Origin: RGIG3701 sp031553595
GTDB lineage: Bacteria; Planctomycetota; Planctomycetia; Pirellulales; Thermoguttaceae
Assembly: GCA_031553595.1 (NCBI GenBank)
Contig: JAVBLI010000008.1
Span: 62,001 to 126,000, forward strand
Length of the DNA stretch: 64,000 nucleotides
Reading direction: 5' to 3'
The position numbers were made by a program, and so were the translations under genes. Of this stretch, positions 62,428 to 64,000 are shown piece after piece. The first letter of the stretch is position 1. Every line of letters begins with the position of its first letter. Under the pieces are notes generated by a model, which was not told the DNA's origin, made no database searches, and saw nothing but the letters and a program-made list of their open reading frames with translations.

Positions 62428-62552
62428 GCAAGAACAGCAGCCGGGAATGCAGCGCTGGCGGAATAACCGGATAAGCACCGCCGAATACTTCCCACTTCTA
62501 TCCGGTCTCTGTGCGTCACTGCGTTCCGCTCCGCTCCCGGCTGCTGTTTTTC
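62428..62552. repeat. Long-palindrome repeat, copy 7
   Basis: Ends GCAAGAACAGCAGCCGGGAA / CTCCCGGCTGCTGTTTTT with inner ACCGGATA / TATCCGGT. Lies 28 bp after the sulfatase stop. Confidence 0.85.
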
Positions 62553-62614
62553 ATCCCAACCCCCCCATTTCCACCGATAATTTCACAATTTCCTGAAAAT
62601 ACCGGTTTTCCATC

Positions 62615-62643
62615 TTGATTTTTCGCTCGCTCGCAATTATGAT
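62615..62643 (+). promoter_or_regulatory. Promoter of the last surface-protein gene
   Basis: TTGATT (62615-62620), 17 bases, TATGAT (62638-62643). Confidence 0.6.
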
Positions 62644-62734
62644 ATAAAGAGATTATCCTGAATATTTTTGCGGCGTTTTGGGGAAAATTTTGTCGTAACG
62701 CGATATGCGGTTCTGTTTATTCCAGGGAAATGAC

Positions 62735-64000
62735 ATGGCTATAAAATTCTTTGCTGGCGGCTTGGGGCAACGGCTGTTTTCAGTGGCACTGGCCGGGTGC
62801 CTGGTGGTCTCAGGGGCGGCGATGGCCGATCCGTTCGATGTGAACGGCGAAACGCAGAATATTCCCGATCTTTCGGATACCGAATTCCCCGAGGGAATCA
62901 TCAATTCCGGGGCCGCGGCGGAGATGAACATTCAAAAGGGCAATTACACCCTGGATATGGTCTCGGCCGGGTATACGAACGGCTTTAACATCAACAAAAT
63001 TTCGGACGGCTCTGGGGACGGCGGCACGCTGACGCTGACGGGCCCGAAGAGCAATATCTACACCACGCTGGCGCTTGTCGCCGGGACGGTGGAAATGGGC
63101 AAAGGGGGCACGGAACACGCATTCTCCCGCGTGGCGAGCGTCGCGGCCGGCAGCACGCTGAAAATCATCGGCGGCGGTGGCAACCAGATCAACGAATACC
63201 TCAACGGCCTGGCCGGCACCTTCGAAATGAACGGTTACAGCGAGGCGCTCAGCGCGCTGAACGGTGTCGCCAGCGGCCGGGTCATCAACTCCGGTGCCGC
63301 GCAATCCGTGCTCAGTGTGGGTGGCGGCACCTTCGCTGGCTCCATCGGCCAGTCCGACGGCAACAAATCCAACATCCGCACCGTCATCACTGGCGGCGAC
63401 GTATATTTCACCGGCGCTAATTATTACACCGGTGGCACAGCCCTCAATGGCGGTATGCTGAATCTCCTGAATGTGGTCGGCGGCGACGGGGCCAACAAGA
63501 GCGACATCACCAACCTGGGCACTGGGAACATCGATTTCAACGGTGGCACGCTCTCCTTCAATGCCGCAAACGGCGTGGTGATGAATGTTCCGGAAGCAAC
63601 GACCATCACGCTGGGCGCCAACGGCGGCGGATTCCGCGTACGAAACAGTTGTGCCCCCGAAATCCGCGCGAAGATCACCGGCGGCGGCAACCTCTGGATT
63701 TCCTACGATGGCGGATACGTCACGCTCTTTAATTCAAACAACGATTACACGGGCAACACGATCATCGGAAGTACCACGCAGCAGTGGGCCGACGGCAACG
63801 CGCGCGCCCGCCTGCGGCTGGGGGCCAGCAATGTGCTGCCCGACACGACGACGGTCGTTTTCGGCGATGCTCGCGCCGACTCCACACTGGACATGAACGG
63901 CAAGTCCGACACGATCAAGGCCTTCACTGGTTCAGGGGTTATCGCCAACAATACGGGTACGCCTTCCGTGCTGACGCTGAACAATTCGGCCGACACCGTC
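62735..64000 (+). CDS. Autotransporter-type beta-strand repeat surface protein (3' end outside window)
   Basis: An open frame from ATG 62735 (AGGGAAA upstream) runs without a stop to the window end, giving 422 visible residues. Signal peptide about 1-30 (AIKFFAGGLGQRLFSVAL, then cleavage near GAAMA). The body has autotransporter-associated beta-strand repeats (NYYTGGTALNGGMLNLLN, NNDYTGNTIIGST, RLRLGASNVLP). By analogy with the three similar genes in the window a PEP-CTERM tail is expected beyond the edge, but it is not visible. Role unknown; a likely cell-surface or matrix protein. Confidence 0.8.
   Translation, partial: MAIKFFAGGLGQRLFSVALAGCLVVSGAAMADPFDVNGETQNIPDLSDTEFPEGIINSGAAAEMNIQKGNYTLDMVSAGYTNGFNINKISDGSGDGGTLTLTGPKSNIYTTLALVAGTVEMGKGGTEHAFSRVASVAAGSTLKIIGGGGNQINEYLNGLAGTFEMNGYSEALSALNGVASGRVINSGAAQSVLSVGGGTFAGSIGQSDGNKSNIRTVITGGDVYFTGANYYTGGTALNGGMLNLLNVVGGDGANKSDITNLGTGNIDFNGGTLSFNAANGVVMNVPEATTITLGANGGGFRVRNSCAPEIRAKITGGGNLWISYDGGYVTLFNSNNDYTGNTIIGSTTQQWADGNARARLRLGASNVLPDTTTVVFGDARADSTLDMNGKSDTIKAFTGSGVIANNTGTPSVLTLNNSADTV

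Larger units (their letters stand above)
62401..62734 (+). other. Intergenic region after the sulfatase
   Basis: 334 bases: repeat copy 7, then AT-rich DNA with the promoter at 62615-62643. No gene seen. Confidence 0.6.

Overview
The window looks like a chromosomal segment of a planctomycete, probably an anaerobic polysaccharide degrader of the Pirellulales type. Two proteins carry the LEPR-XLL N-terminal motif (FEALEGRHLLSV, FESLEQRQMLSV). There is a DUF1559 type-IV-pilin-like protein, four large autotransporter-type beta-strand surface proteins (three ending in PEP-CTERM sorting signals, the fourth cut by the window edge), a Ser/Thr kinase, a sulfatase, GH50-like and GH116-like glycoside hydrolases, and anaerobe-type enzymes: a 2-hydroxyacyl-CoA dehydratase activase and a 2x[4Fe-4S] aldo/keto reductase. 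The DNA is GC-rich in genes and AT-rich between them. Many intergenic regions hold good sigma70-like promoters with 16-18 bp spacing.

Layout. 1-3438: an array of three secreted paralogues of decreasing size (the last seems to start at ATT) and a secreted alpha/beta hydrolase. 3477-13297 (minus strand): GH50-like hydrolase, PEP-CTERM protein, HrpA-type helicase interrupted by repeat-derived inserts. 13813-23759: two LEPR-XLL fibronectin-type-III proteins, the second of 2360 residues with cohesin-like and dockerin-like ends. 24134-33823: PEP-CTERM protein, lactonase-TPR fusion, acidic membrane protein, tRNA-Pro(TGG), dehydratase activase. 34083-42092: GH116-like enzyme, two aldo/keto reductases flanking a broken serpin gene, LarC. 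42157-47453 (minus): DUF2310-like zinc-ribbon protein, DUF1559 protein, PEP-CTERM protein. 47920-55145: UbiX, a 16-repeat TPR protein, NadC, ROK kinase, beta-helix protein, UPF0173 hydrolase. 55435-60582: kinase with a pseudo-receiver, a membrane-anchored GspE/PilB-like protein with all catalytic motifs degenerate, a CvpA-like protein and a membrane protein, all in one direction. 60748-64000: sulfatase and the start of another beta-strand-repeat surface protein.

The most unusual content is in the repeats. (1) A roughly 120-bp long-palindrome family with ends AACAGCAGCCGGGAATG / CATTCCCGGCTGCTGTT occurs at seven intergenic loci. (2) At least nine loci carry degenerate tandem repeats of unrelated sequence that all share a 7-bp period. 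Four are arranged as inverted array pairs between genes. Three sit inside the helicase gene, each beside the same 11-mer GGCTGAAGCCG, and they are translated in different frames. (3) A palindrome pair supplies the stop codons and the identical AEPQS C-termini of two unrelated convergent genes. These, with the pseudo-ATPase cluster, are the best candidates for undescribed biology. No CRISPR array, transposase gene, phage gene or rRNA was seen.
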